Source: Bombus terrestris (Eukaryota > Arthropoda > Insecta > Hymenoptera > Apidae). From it: a DNA stretch of 64,000 nucleotides. The position numbers and the translations under genes are program-made. The stretch is taken from contig NC_063285.1 in the NCBI RefSeq assembly GCF_910591885.1, positions 5,985,395 to 6,049,394 of the forward strand, in the 5' to 3' direction. Of the stretch, positions 44,105 to 55,794 are shown one piece after another. The notes beneath the pieces are model-generated. The model ran no database searches and had not been told where the DNA came from. It saw only the letters and a program-made list of their open reading frames with translations. Positions within the stretch are counted from its first letter, which is position 1; every line of letters starts with the position of its first letter.

Positions 44105-44800
44105 CGACCTATTCTGAATCTTGGTTGTGTTTCTGAGAGTATTTTCTTCCTCTCTGCTTTTTTCATTAGTTTTTCTTCTAACATCATTGCGTAAACCTTA
44201 TACGCAGTGTTCAATAGTAATAGCCCTCTGTAGTTATATACTTCATGTTTACTACCATTTTTATTTATGGCTGTTATTTCTCCCTTTCTCCAATCTCTTG
44301 AGAGGTCTTCTTCATTCCAGATTGTTCTTACTATTTCTTTTAGTTTCCTTCTGGCTTCTCCTGCACCATATATTCATGCTTCATTTTTATCTTGTCTCTG
44401 TTTACTGCTTTCCTCTTGTTTATTCTTCCTATTTAATCCTCTATTTCCCTTTCTTCTAATTCTCCTGCATATCCCTTGTTTATCTTATAATAGGTCATTG
44501 AAATGTTATTTCCACTCTTCCATCTTTATATGAGCACTTGTCTTGCTTTTCTTCTTTCTCTTCTTATTAACATATGCTTATATTTCTGCCTTTGTTTTTC
44601 TTTGTTCTTCTTTTCTTTGCATAATATTTTATACTCTTCTTTTTCTGCTCTTTATACTTTTATACTCTTTTTATGTCATACTTGTTTTACTTTTTTAGCC
44701 TTCCCAAGAGATGTTGTCAGTGCCTTTTCGTTTCCCAGTATTCTGCATCCTACCACTTTAGTCCTCTTGTTCTTCCTCATTTTCGCTCGCATTGCTTCTA
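44105..44800 (-). pseudogene. RTE-like LINE fragment (RT front)
   Basis: Minus-strand translation gives EEWK-HFNDLL, IVRTIWNEEDLSRDWRKGEI, YNYRGLLLLNTAYKVYAMML and ETQPRFRIGR. This is the early RT region of RTE-like LINEs (family: W--G-I-PI-KKG, NYRGI-LLN--YKI, Q-GFR-GRS). The plus-strand ORFs here are T-rich shadows. No FADD box. Confidence 0.7.
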
Positions 44801-44825
44801 TTAATTCTATTATGCAATTCAATGA

Positions 44826-44975
44826 GTGACCGATGATAGCGATGGAACATACGAATCACACATTCGTCTTTTTAATAATTCCCATAGATTTTCTGTGGGT
44901 CTGAGGTCGAAGTTTTTTGCACAACAATCTAAAACTAGAAATGTTACAGTTTTTAGCCAATTTTTTATGCTTTTG
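44826..44975 (-). pseudogene. Tc1/mariner transposase C-terminal remnant
   Basis: WLKTVTFLVLDCCAKNFDLR, then PTENLWELLKRRM, corresponds to the Tc1 block W--VLDWPAQSPDLNPIENLW--LKRRV around the second catalytic Asp. About 50 codons survive. Confidence 0.65.
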
Positions 44976-46855
44976 CGTATATGCTTTAGTTTCCCATCTG
45001 GTTTGTTTGAGGATATTTTTAATGAGTATTACTCTAAACGTTAAATATATACTGCACGTTTCAAATTTGCTGCTTCATTTCAACTTGATATGAAGGGAAA
45101 CCACAAGCATATATAAATTTATTAAATTATAATTTATTGTTTTCACTACTTGTTCTGCATTAGCTTCATATTCATAGCATTTATTACAATTTATATGAAT
45201 AATTTTATTTCTTATGTATAGTGCAGCATCATTACTTATCCAGTGTTCTATTAAAAATTCGATAAGAGCTCGTTGAAAGTCAAGCCAAAACTTCACTCCG
45301 AGCAAAAGCACCAAGCTAAGATATCGTGGCAGACCTGAGCATTATAAATCGACTTCATTACCCTCTTCATTTATTTGAAATTTTATTTATTCATTTATTT
45401 TGTAGTAACTGATATAAAACGAATATCACGCAGCCATTATACAAATAAATAGTAATAAGAGTTAAATAGTTTTCAAGGCATAAGTAATCATATGGAGAGG
45501 TAGAGTCACTACCTTCTGGTATCCACTATCCTACTATAATAAGAGTAGCTGTTAAAGGTAGCGAGTGAACTTTTATTATCCAAATGATCTTGTTTCTCGA
45601 GTCGTTTGGATAAACGTAGTACTACTGTATAGTCAAAAAATTTCTTATATTTCCTCTAACCATGATAATTGTACACATTTTATTTATGACAGCGAATAAT
45701 GATTTATACAAAAGCTACGATTATTGACTCATCATTTTGTTCATATAAATACTAAAAACTTTTCTTTTAAATTTTCTTTGTACATACAACTGTATAATTT
45801 AGCTTGCTCACCGTGTGCATTATTATCATTATTACAATATTTAGTAAATAAAATTGGCTTCGCGAGTTATAAAAAAAATAAAAAAAAAACGATATGTGAA
45901 ATTGTTGATTTATGAAATTTTAATAAAGAAATAATAAATGTTTTTTAATTCAAGAAATGCCATTCCTGTTAAGTAGTTATTTCTAGAGTTATTCCATTTA
46001 TTTATAATTAAATGTTTCAATTGTTTATGAGTGTTTAAGTCACAAAGAAATCAATACAATTGGAAGTAACAGAATACCATGTGTCCCCTCTGTCATAGCA
46101 ACATAACATTCTTATTAAGCACCCATAGTTTATAATAATATCCTGATACTCCTGATTATCGTGATGACTGCCCTATTCCAATCGATTGATTCTTTGACAT
46201 AGCAACTACCCAATTCACTATATATATAAAAACAGCAAGAATATCAATAAAAAATGGCTCCCTCATTCAGCATTCAATCAAGTATATAATATATATAATT
46301 ATAATTAAGTATAAGTATACTTAAACACCTTTTTACCACCCTGAAAATAAGTTTATTTCAAAATTATGAATTTTAAAGTTTTCATTTGTTTTTTTAAAAA
46401 GAATAAAACTTTGTAACACATGTTATAATTTGTTAATACAGTAAGTTATTAATTTTTCACACAGATATTCTTGTGTGATAATAATAATTTGTTATCCAAA
46501 TTGCAGTTCAATTGGTGCTGCTATCTTAACAAAACACAACTCATTTTATAGCTTATTTAATCACCTATAATATTCATTCGTAATATTTTCCTCTATCTCC
46601 ACTCAGTCCCCAGATATATGCCAATAAGTAAGAGAAGAGACTGATTTTTACAATTATACCGCTTCTGATTGTGTATTGTTGAAAATAATCTCTTACCTTG
46701 AACAGATTCTCATTCTCAATTATCAATAGGAACACATTAAACGATAGGACAACAATTTGAATTTTTTAATGAAATGGATATAATTTAATTCGATGTATTT
46801 CGACTGGACTAGTGGGATATATATATAAGAAATAAAACAATAAAAATATAGTTAC
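44976..46855. other. AT-rich region downstream of the last GDPGP1 exon found
   Basis: I searched the minus strand for the missing second half of GDPGP1 and saw no convincing exon. A minus frame at 45075-45314 (LLGVKFWLDFQRALIEFLIE) is open but unrecognised. Sequence around 45500 has an imperfect inverted repeat. Confidence 0.4.
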
Positions 46856-46958
46856 AATATATTCCAGTAACATCCTCCATTTCAAGTAGTATAAATGCCA
46901 ATGAAGATGGTTCACAGATGCAAAAGCACAAAGACTGTTGAAAGCCACCCTGATGTAT
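46856..46958 (-). CDS. GDPGP1: GDP-D-glucose phosphorylase, exon 3 (active-site exon)
   Basis: Splice acceptor TTGTTTGCAG precedes 46958 and donor GTAACT follows 46856. The 103-nt exon takes up the split Ser codon from exon 2 and ends in phase 0. It encodes AFNSLCAFASVNHLHWHLYY, matching the histidine-rich GFNSLG-SVNHLHLH-YYL active site of GDPGP1, which cleaves GDP-D-glucose by phosphorolysis. The family's VGF is VAF here. Human GDPGP1 has about 190 further residues after this point; I found no later exon, so the gene is truncated, rearranged, or continues in exons I failed to see. Confidence 0.75.
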
Positions 46959-46978
46959 CTGCAAACAACATATTATCA

Positions 46979-47240
46979 AATTATTAAGTTTTAGTTATTT
47001 ATTTACTCCAATTATTTTTTTTATTCTGTGTAGATCTCATATCAAAAATTCAAATATATTTGAGCTCTTGGTTATTTAAAATAGTAGATTAAAAATATTA
47101 TTTTATTGTAATTATTAAGTTTTAGTTATTTATTTACTCCAATTATTTTTTTTATTCTGTGTAGATCTCATATCAAAAATTCAAATATATTTGAGCTCTT
47201 GGTTATTTAAAATAGTAGATTAAAAATATTATTTTATTGT
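46979..47240. repeat. Tandem duplication, two 131-bp units, in a GDPGP1 intron
   Basis: 46979-47109 and 47110-47240 are essentially identical (AATTATTAAGTTTTAGTTAT to TATTTTATTGT). No spacer. Confidence 0.95.
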
Positions 47241-47343
47241 AAGTATAAATATAATATGGATTAGATTTTGAAATATGTAATATTATTTCTTCGATCAGAA
47301 TTTCACAATTAGATTCTATTGAACAATAAAATCACAAACTTAA

Positions 47344-47859
47344 CCGTTTGCGTCCCAAGCAGCGCGATCCCGCTGTTTAGATTTTGTGTCGAAAGGTCCC
47401 AGTACATTTGAACGCTACGGACGACTGACGGTATTCTGTATTTCATTGTTATCTTCTCAATAATTTTTATTGAACAAAACTGTTAGGAACATGATACATT
47501 TACACTGTACATGTGAATGTGTGTGTAAGCGTCAGAGGACGTCCAGGCCTTAGTTGGGACAAAAGACAAGAGTCAGTCGTTAGAAGTATCTGGAAGAGTC
47601 GATTGACAACAAGCGTGCGTGCGAATAGGATTTCGAGGTCTTTAGAGTTTAAGATATATGTATAACTGTTGTGTGCTAAATAAAGGGAATTATTTGTATT
47701 TCCGAATCCTTTCTATATCTTTACGGAAATATTTATAAACTATGTCAGAAAAATAACAAATATGACGAGCGTTATTGCGCCGCTTGTTTCTCTTCGCAAT
47801 CGATTAAGACAAGCGTTAGCGCGCTGTTCGCGATTTTTCGACCCCTGAGACTCAAACGG
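47344..47859. mobile_element. piggyBac-like MITE carrying a copia LTR
   Basis: TTAA at 47340-47343 and 47860-47863; inverted ends CCGTTTGCGTCCCA and CCGTTTGAGTCTCA. 516 bp including the LTR at 47481-47726; without it about 270 bp. No transposase coding sequence, so it is non-autonomous. Confidence 0.8.
47481..47726 (+). repeat. Solo copia LTR inside the MITE
   Basis: TGTTAGGAACATGATACATT to TTTCTATATCTTTAC, the same family as 15094-15337 (shared GTCAGAGGACGTCC, GGAAGAGTCGATTGAC blocks). A target duplication is not obvious. Confidence 0.8.
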
Positions 47860-48007
47860 TTAAGACATTTATTGTTGCATGTTGCACAAATCCAAGATAG
47901 TTAATCCATTGCCTTGCGATTTAAGTTCCAATAGCGCGTGCTATAACCAACGGCAGTGCACCAAAGTTGTGCAAATCGCACCGTTCTTCTGATGAGTAAC
48001 GTACAAC

Positions 48008-48380
48008 TGTAGAGGACAGGTATATATGGATGTTTGACCATGAGATTTATTGCAAATTATCGTTTGTTGTCGTAACCGTCGAATTTATTTAAAATAATAA
48101 ATTAATGTACAGCCCATATTCGCTAAGTCGTTAGTACAAAGTATAAATCGCAAAATAAAATCGCGGATAAATACTCGTCCCGTAACTCGGTAAATAACTC
48201 GTGATAACACTTGGATCGCTCGTTGATACAGAAAGATGCTCGTAAATACTCGTAGATACTAAACTGTTTCTGGTTGCGTCGGTTTATTTATACTGGACAA
48301 TGCAGGAGGGGGGGGGGGGGAGAGTCGGAAGATTCAAATTCATCTTTATTCGACAGTTAGTTCTTTGACAACACTTTAGG
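48008..48380 (-). repeat. CsRn1-type LTR relative, fragment
   Basis: Starts TGTAGAGGACAGG on the plus strand and later has GGTTTATTTATACTGG and GAGAGTCGGAAGATTCAAAT, paralleling the LTRs at 39237 and 41778. A (G)14 run is at about 48309. The outer CGCTACA edge is not clear. Confidence 0.6.
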
Positions 48381-48399
48381 ATGCACTGTCACTAGAATT

Positions 48400-49394
48400 T
48401 ATTTTATCACTACTAATGTATATTTTAAAATCATAGCAATAACCCGATTTTGACTCACATAATTTATAAAATTTTATACCGGATCTTATCCCTCCCAATG
48501 GATTAAATTGTTTGTAGGATAAGCGTCCCTTATAATTCATCAATGATTCATTGGTAACAATGTCCTCTTGCGTTGTATATACTTCTTATAAATCTTTGAT
48601 TCAAAAAAAAGATTTAAAAAAGGTTTTATTTTACATAATTTATCTGTATTGTTAGCCAAATTGTTATCTGCAAAATGCAAACATCTAGTTATTTACAGAA
48701 ATCTTTTCAATGACATCGTTTTTCTGAAAATTGGAGTTTCTATGACTGCTCTCTTAGATCAATTTATTTGTATTGTTGGTTTCTTAACTTCAGTCATTAT
48801 TATACATAGTGCAAAATATACTTTGATCCCACCACAGTTTACAGGAAACCAAGTTTCGTCTAGTTTTAGTTTTTTATTTTCATTGTTCATTATTTGATTT
48901 GCATATCGATTCATTTCCATAACAATATTTTCCCAAAATATGTTATCAAATATTATATTAAAAACATCTACTTCTTTTTTGTTTTCACCTAACTTACTCA
49001 AAGTTGCCACTTTTATACCACAAATCTCTGTATAGTTTCAAATTTTTGGTACATTAGTTTCTTCTTTCCAAATCCATAGCTCTAGTTGTTGATGATTACT
49101 GTGATCTTCGTCGTAGGTATCATCTTCGATAACCAGTCGCTTACAACGTTCTCGTACAGAAAGTGAAATAGCACTACTGTCACTATCACTATTTAAAATA
49201 TCTATTAAATCACTTTTTGCGATGTTAGCAGAACTTTCAATGTCCTCAACAACGCTTAACATTCTTTTTGAAGTTATTTTTAGGGGTACCTTTCTAATAT
49301 TTTTCAGGAAAATATACTGCACCTCCGAATGCGGACAAGAAAAAAAAGCATTTGTCGCATGTATCCCAACAAATATACAAAGTTTCACGTACAA
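48400..49394 (-). pseudogene. piggyBac-like transposase, N-terminal half
   Basis: N-terminal acidic stretch, then FNIIFDNIFWENIVMEMNRY and TWFPVNCGGIKVYFALCIIM, TEVKKPTI (family: FF-----IV-ETNRYA, W-PV---EIK-FLGL-I-MG-VKKP). After a decayed part: VTNESLMNYKGRLSYKQF, GIKFYKLCESKSGYCYDF. The expected first catalytic Asp (DES) is Asn at codon 48550-48552. The C-terminal half is missing. It lies in a GDPGP1 intron. Confidence 0.8.
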
Positions 49395-49909
49395 AGTGCA
49401 CGTGTTGTTTATGTTTGGCCCGAAGGATATACCACGTCTCTAACACGACGTTGTAGGTTAAAAGCTTAATGATACAATAAGGTTAATTGAAAATACTTAT
49501 AAACTGTAAACAACAATGTGATATTGTAAATAGTTATAATGTAAATATTTTTAAATGTCAGAAAATGTTAATAAATCATGCCAAAATTTCAAAATTTTTA
49601 TTTTTCCTATTAAATTGGAATTGCATCACTGATTAAGCTTTATGCTATAACAATTAAAGTTTCAAAAATAAAATAGAATCATAAAATAATTACTTCTTTA
49701 CTCATAATGCATTACTACAATAATCTTATTTTATTAACTGAATAATGCTTAATAAATATTATTAAGAAAAATGAAATTTATGAGAGTACTGTGTATGTTT
49801 TATTAACTTTCCTTTGACATTGCACTTTTTAACAATCAACATATGTATTTATAAATTAATTAAAGATTTAATTTCTGTTATTTTTGCTTCAAAGGTGGAA
49901 TATACTTAC

Positions 49910-50190
49910 GAAGACAAACTCAAGGAAAACAACTCAACACCTTTCACTAAGCTATGTTTTGTTACAAGTTGAGGTAATTGTTTACATCTTTGTGGCAACA
50001 GCAGAGAATGATAGTATTTAATCGGACTAGCATTAATTGCAATTATATCATCTTTGTCTGTATTATTTAAATTCATTATTTGTTCTTCTGACACAAGTTT
50101 TGTAAAGTTAAAATCTTTCTCATTGAAAGGTTGGTTCATTGAAATAATATTTTCTGGAGATCTTCTTTTATAACCGCGATCAATATTTAG
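49910..50190 (-). CDS. GDPGP1: GDP-D-glucose phosphorylase, exon 2
   Basis: Acceptor TTAATTTTAG before 50190, donor GTAAGT after 49910, 281 nt, entering in phase 0. It encodes LNIDRGYKRRSPENIISMNQ, PFNEKDFNFTKL, and AINASPIKYYHSLLLPQRCK followed by LPQLVTKHSL. These line up with human GDPGP1 blocks LNVERG-QRRPP, FDP--FNF-K and INVSPLEWGHVLLVP, the substrate-binding part of the fold. Leu-Asn here joins Gln at the exon 1 end exactly as in the family. Confidence 0.85.
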
Positions 50191-51664
50191 CTAAAATTAA
50201 TAAAAATGGTCAGTATTAAATATTAAAAAAAGTAAATATTATTTATTATAAGATTACCAATAATAAAGAAAATTTATATAATGATTAAAACAAGTTTGTA
50301 TGGTATGTTTTGTCAGAGGACAATATATAATTGGATTGTTCATATAAAACTTTTATAAAAATTTGAATCATTAAATATTTTAGACATTTAATGCCTGTGT
50401 CTAATGAATAGAAAATATCAGTATATATAAGAATCAATCTAATATAAATTACTATTTTATCTTCATCAGTATAAGATCAATTATTTTTTAGATGAGAAAA
50501 AAAGTTGAAATTTGATATAAGATGTTTTTTTTTGGTAAACTATTATATGGCACACCATTACATAAATTCGGTTGTAGGACTCTTTTGACCCCATTCACTG
50601 GCTATATCACTTTTTAGATAAAAGTAGCTTTAGATAAAAGCTGCTATTTTACTAATTTTCTATTCTTTACAATGTTTAGATATTTTGCAAATTTTTAACC
50701 ACAATTTCTATGGATTAAATTAATGGAAGTCATATTCACAAGACACAAGTATTCCAAGATCTGGTTAATGACTAAATGTACAAATGAAGGTGCAACATCC
50801 CATTGGAAGATAAAGTACATTATTGGCAAACAGATACAGGTACAGGTACAAGCTAATGAGTTCAGAAGTCTTCCAACAAAGTCTCAGCCACCATAAATGC
50901 CCGATGCTGAGAAGATAGATAAAATTGTGTAGGTCCGGCATATCATAGGTAACCACATTATTGTCCAAATCAATACCAACTCATTTTGCCAACTAACACT
51001 CTGGCAATGCACACATATTAATCTTTTTTGCAAAAAGATGTTAACGAGATGCTAGTCACAGCAACTTAGTAATAGGCGACGTTTATAGCAGGGAGGCATG
51101 TTTAACCAGGGTATACTCATCATGTCAAAAAATGGCAATATTTTGTGTTATGGCGATTCATATCAGTAATAAAATTAAAAAATAAAACCGTCATTTCATT
51201 ACAACTTAATTGTATATTATAATTAATTCTATATTATAATTAATTCTATATTAATTAATTCTATATTATAAATTCTATATTATAACAGCCACATATACTC
51301 TGTATTTGGCCATTATACTTCATCGCTTACTTTTTGTGATACATTTTAGGTACACAATTTTCAAAGTTTTCAAAGAAGGCACAACAGCTAACTGGTTAAT
51401 CAGCAATTGTATACTCCAATAAATGTACTGTGGCACGCAATATGATTTTTCTCAAATATTAAGTTTTCTGAATGTGAGGTTGGCGGTAGCCAAAACTTTC
51501 ATCATTGAACTCCTCTACTTACAAGTTTTCTAACAATATACCATGCACTCTATGGACATTAAAGTACTGAATACTACAGTATTTCAAATTTATTTATTAT
51601 GCAGAAAAAACAATATTACATTTATGTTTCATTTATAAATGTTATATTTATGATTGTATATATA
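50191..51664. other. GDPGP1 intron 1, proximal part
   Basis: AT-rich; no second gene recognised. A stretch at 50765-50968 has weak coding character (plus-strand KYIIGKQIQVQVQANEF with stops) but matches nothing I know. ATTAATTCTATATTATA repeats at about 51220-51285. Confidence 0.4.
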
Positions 51665-52676
51665 TGTCGGAGATGAAAGAATACTGGAACCTTCCCTTCG
51701 GAACTTTGGGAAGACCCCTAGTATTGTAATTTAGATTTCACCATAGCCGAATTAAGAAACTGTTGTCATTCGATTCGACTGTACTTATTTGAGATTTATG
51801 ATAGTGAGCTCGGGCTCGAGGCGACAACCAGTCGCCGAACGTAGTCGCGGTCAAGGGATGAACGTTTTGTCTAACAAAGGCATGAAGTAACCCTATAGCT
51901 GTCCTTAAAAGAAATACTTAGGACGGGGCACGACTGTAAGCGTTTCAACGATTTCTGTCCCGTGGCTCGCCACACGCAGACTCTATTCTTTGAGTAAGAT
52001 GATTACCAGATGTCGACGCGTCTCCACAGTACATGTTCAGCTAGCCCGAGGACCCGCTATAAATCTTAAGATCTGTTTAACTAAAGTCCTTCAAACCGAC
52101 AAACAATCCTCGTCCCAACTACGAGAAAATAGGAGAAATCTATTTTTCTCACCAACGACGCTTCCTCTTCTCGAACTTTCTCTTAAGGGCGACTAGCACC
52201 CTTCCCTAACCACCAACATGGAAATTGACCAATTAACAGTAACGCCGATTTTCCTCACTTTCCGAATGTAGGCTTTTCTCCACGAATCCGATGATTTCGT
52301 GCCCTTAGGCACACCCGTCATAGTTTTCCTCGACAGCGTTACCGTGATGGAGAACCACTCTCCGGTACGATCTCAAAGACGATTCAAGTAACTCTCAGAT
52401 ACGTAGTGATAGCCTCGTGCATTAACATTGAGTACAACCTAGACGCTGAAGAAAAGTAGAGTTCGTCATCCCCTTGACCGCGGATTCGTTAGTGAGCCTA
52501 GGATCATTGTCATTAGCTTCTCGAGTATCTAATTATCGTGATTACTTGTCCAATTCCATCATAGTCATATTTGCACTAGTAAATATCTCCTCTATTGCAT
52601 AATGATCACGTCTAGCGCCAATAGGGATTCGTTTCACGCCCTCAACCCTAACTCAAATCTTAACGCCAACCCGACA
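51665..52676. repeat. Solo LTR, TGTCGG family, copy 2 (in GDPGP1 intron 1)
   Basis: 1012 bp, TGTCGGAGATGAAAGAATAC to AACGCCAACCCGACA, in the opposite orientation to the 35.2- and 55.8-kb copies; TATA on both sides (51661-51664, 52677-52680). It shares ends and most internal blocks with copy 1. Confidence 0.85.
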
Positions 52677-53982
52677 TATAAAATGCTATTTATCATAAGA
52701 ATAAGGTAAGAAGAGAAGAAACATTTATGTCAAAATAGAATAAAAACTAGAATAGAATAAAAAATAGAATAAAAGGTATTGAAAAACAGACATTATATGT
52801 ATACAGAAGAATTGAATCCTGAATCTTAGCATAGGACTTTAACGGATTACCATCATACTATCGCATTGTTTGTTAAATACCACAGTTGAACCACATTTTA
52901 GCGTAGTAGTAAAATTTCAATCACTAATGTTTCAAAAAATATTGGATCTTTGCCCTTATAATGGAATACTTTTGCAGAGTGAGGATCTTCCCATATGCAG
53001 AATTTTAACTAAATCAGTAATACAAATGTCTTGCAGTTCCCTTGTTATTTGTTAATTATGAATTTACATATATATGAATCGATATAATTATTTTTTTCTT
53101 TTCATTGTGTTAAATAGTTACATTAACTAAGTCATACTAGAGTAACTTAACACATTAGCACCATGACTCACATATATGTCATTTGGATTCCTCTGCTAGA
53201 ACCTGAATGATATATATAGATTAGTTTCTAAATGCTCTGATGCCAATGTGTTAAAGGATTATAAGTTCTTTGAAATACAATTGGGGAAAGAGACATTATA
53301 ATTCTCACAATCATAAATCATAAAACATTAAATAATTTCAGTTCACTAATACATATAAATTCCTAAAAGTATAATACATTGATTAATAAATAAACAATCC
53401 TGATATTGTCTTGGCAATATAATAACAAATATGATATATTCATTGCTACTTCTTTAACTGTTATTTTATATATGATTTTGCACTATAAAATTAATTTATA
53501 TAATTTTATTCTTATAAAAATTCCTAGAATAAACAATATTATCTATATTATATTATTAGATATAATTACAGTTACATAATATTTATTTCATTTTTATTTT
53601 TGTAAATTGTCACTGATTTTGTAAATATTTTTGTTTTGTCTGCTTATTTTTATTTTATAAGTTATCAACAAACTGTACTTGTAAGTATTAAAACTAAGAG
53701 ATAAGCATACGTAACAAGATTTATAGGTATTAATGACATTAATACACAAAACATATTTGTAATTATTAAAATTTGAACCAGAAAATTATCTTACGAATAT
53801 TTATGCAAGGGATGGTAAAATTAAAGCATACATTTACACATATGACAAGTGAACAATAAAAACATGTGAAATATTTTATCCTGTAAATTACTATATTACT
53901 TAAACAAAATTGTAACAACTAGAAAATATTTAAAAATAAATTAAACAAATATTTATTATAATTAATTATTTAATAACATTAC
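52677..53982. other. GDPGP1 intron 1, distal part
   Basis: AT-rich, no feature recognised apart from a short tandem-like AAAAACTAGAATAGAATA stretch near 52740. Confidence 0.4.
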
Positions 53983-54171
53983 CTGGACTAAAAAGTGATA
54001 TTTGCCTTCCAATATTTTCCAATCTTGAACGTTTAATATATAACGAAACACTCCATTCTTCTGGGCTTCCATCCACTTTTCTTTTAAAACCAAATCAAAA
54101 TTAGATTCCTCATTTTTTTTAATATCTTCACTACAAACACAATTTGCTTCAGTAGAAGAATTATAGGACAT
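53983..54171 (-). CDS. GDPGP1: GDP-D-glucose phosphorylase, exon 1 with start codon
   Basis: ATG at 54169-54171, the first Met of the frame; 63 codons to a CAG|GTAATG donor after 53983, phase 0. It encodes an acidic N-terminus and then NFDLVLKEKWMEAQKNGVFR, YILNVQDWKILEGKYHFLVQ, matching the GDPGP1 N-terminal FD--L---W-----G-FRY-L------L-G--GFVAQ block. GDPGP1 is a soluble enzyme that releases GDP and glucose-1-phosphate from misformed GDP-glucose. The N-terminus is shorter than in human. Introns of about 3.8 and 3.0 kb follow, both full of transposon pieces. Confidence 0.8.
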
Positions 54172-54600
54172 GACTGTGTCGGATTTTGTTATATAGATTT
54201 AAATAATATGAAATCATTTAGCACAACTAACCACACCTGTTTTAGGTATAAACTATGTGGTTAAATATTTATTTTTTATCTTTTATCTTAGGTATTTTAA
54301 TCTACAATATGATAGTATTACATAATTTTTTTTACATTAAGATCTTATTAATTAACAATATCATTGTATTACGGTAACACTAGTTACATGAAAGTTATGA
54401 TATGACTTTTTTAAAGAATTAAGGCATGATATCTTTATTATATTAGAAAATATTGCACTTTGCACTCCAAATTTTATTTCAATTTTGTTACCAGCAGCTC
54501 CTAACGCTTTTAAGTGCTTTATTTGAAATTTACTTTAACTAAAAAATAAGACAATTTAAATAAATAAAGGAAGAAACAAATTCATTTAAATACCAGTTTT
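54172..54600. other. GDPGP1 upstream region
   Basis: Likely 5' UTR and promoter; AT-rich, no TATA or initiator I would defend. Confidence 0.4.
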
Positions 54601-54607
54601 ATTCACG

Positions 54608-54811
54608 CTATTGTTGTATTTTGTAATTTTTAAGTGTATGTATTATGTATGTAAGTATTAAGTGTATCTTGAAACAATTTCCAGGATGCAATCCTTGTTT
54701 TCTTTCGCACATTTCACAAAAAAAGGTGGAATTGAAAGAATGTGGAGTGAGACTCGACAAAGTAGCTCCTGAAATAAAAACTGATGTTGAGTCATACTCG
54801 ACATAGGAGTG
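54608..54811 (-). pseudogene. piggyBac-like end fused to transposase C-terminus
   Basis: The right tip is CCCTTTGCACTCCTATGTCG on the minus strand next to TTAA (54812 region). Twenty codons inside, TPHSFNSTFFCEMCERKQGL and HPGNCFKIHLI resemble the C-terminal Cys-rich finger of piggyBac-type transposases (CxxC, then CF--YH). The whole catalytic part is deleted, so this is a deletion derivative. The left tip was not found. Confidence 0.55.
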
Positions 54812-54815
54812 CAAA

Positions 54816-55794
54816 GGGTTAATACATTAATAAAAAATTAATAGTACAAAATTTAACAAAGAAGAAATTAAAAGAAGACATTAAGTTACATTTAAAATTT
54901 GTATTTCATATTGAATTTGTTGATCTCTGTTAAAAGTTTCTCATGGTGGTATTAAAACTAGTAAGTATAAGTAAATAAAGATAATTAGTTTAAAAAATTG
55001 TTATTTTAATGTTCGATCTCTGAATTAATTTTTTCATTCTGATGCTAATTTGAAATTTTATTAATTTTTAATGAAATCTTGTATTAGATTTAACTTTTTG
55101 TTGAAAAATATAAAAGAACAATTTTTTTCTATTGTAACTTTGGGAATATTTTGATTTAAATTTTCTTCTACTTCCTTTTCATTGTTATTTTTACTATCTG
55201 ATATTATGAAAATCATTGTTAAAACTTGGAAACGCGCACATCGATTATATTGTCTATTCGTTACAACACACGCACAAGGGTCGACTTCCGAGACTATGCA
55301 TGCCGAACCGAAAAATCAATGGAAAACCATAAATAAGGAAAGAGAACAAGAAGTGTATCAACGCTATGTTACAAACAGCACGCCAGCGACATCCATATAC
55401 TCATTCATTAAACACGCACAAATGTCGCAGGACACTTGAATTCCTAATAATTATTTTATATTTACAAATAATAATCACTACGGTAAATATATTTTCTATA
55501 TTTCACTGTGCTTCTAGATGTTTTTGTGTTTTCTTTTATTTCTTTCATTTCTGAATTTTATTTGCTTTCTTTATGCTCTTCCATTTTCTAATGTAGTATA
55601 GCAAAGTCTGAATATTGTCTGGTCTATGTTTGTGAGTTAAAAATTAACAATTTTTTATTACAATTCTTTTGTATTGCCAGTCATAATTTACTTGCATTAC
55701 TCTGTTTTTTAGCACATAAATTTGGAACCTACATAAAGAACAATATAAAATTTGTAGATACGTGCAAAATAGCTATACTCTATATATATCTATA
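54816..55794. other. Unassigned region with a short open frame
   Basis: A plus-strand frame at 55182-55439 (IVKTWKRAHRLYCLFVTTHA, NQWKTINKEREQEVYQRYV) is more GC-rich than its surroundings but unrecognised. It could be an old transposon scrap. Confidence 0.35.

Noticed and set aside
44121..44829. Plus-strand Phe/Leu-rich ORFs resembling membrane proteins
   Set aside because: The minus strand encodes recognisable RTE-like RT; the hydrophobic reading is its T-rich complement.
50765..50968. 67-codon minus ORF in GDPGP1 intron 1 as an extra exon
   Set aside because: Sequence does not match any GDPGP1 block and exons 1 and 2 already join in phase.
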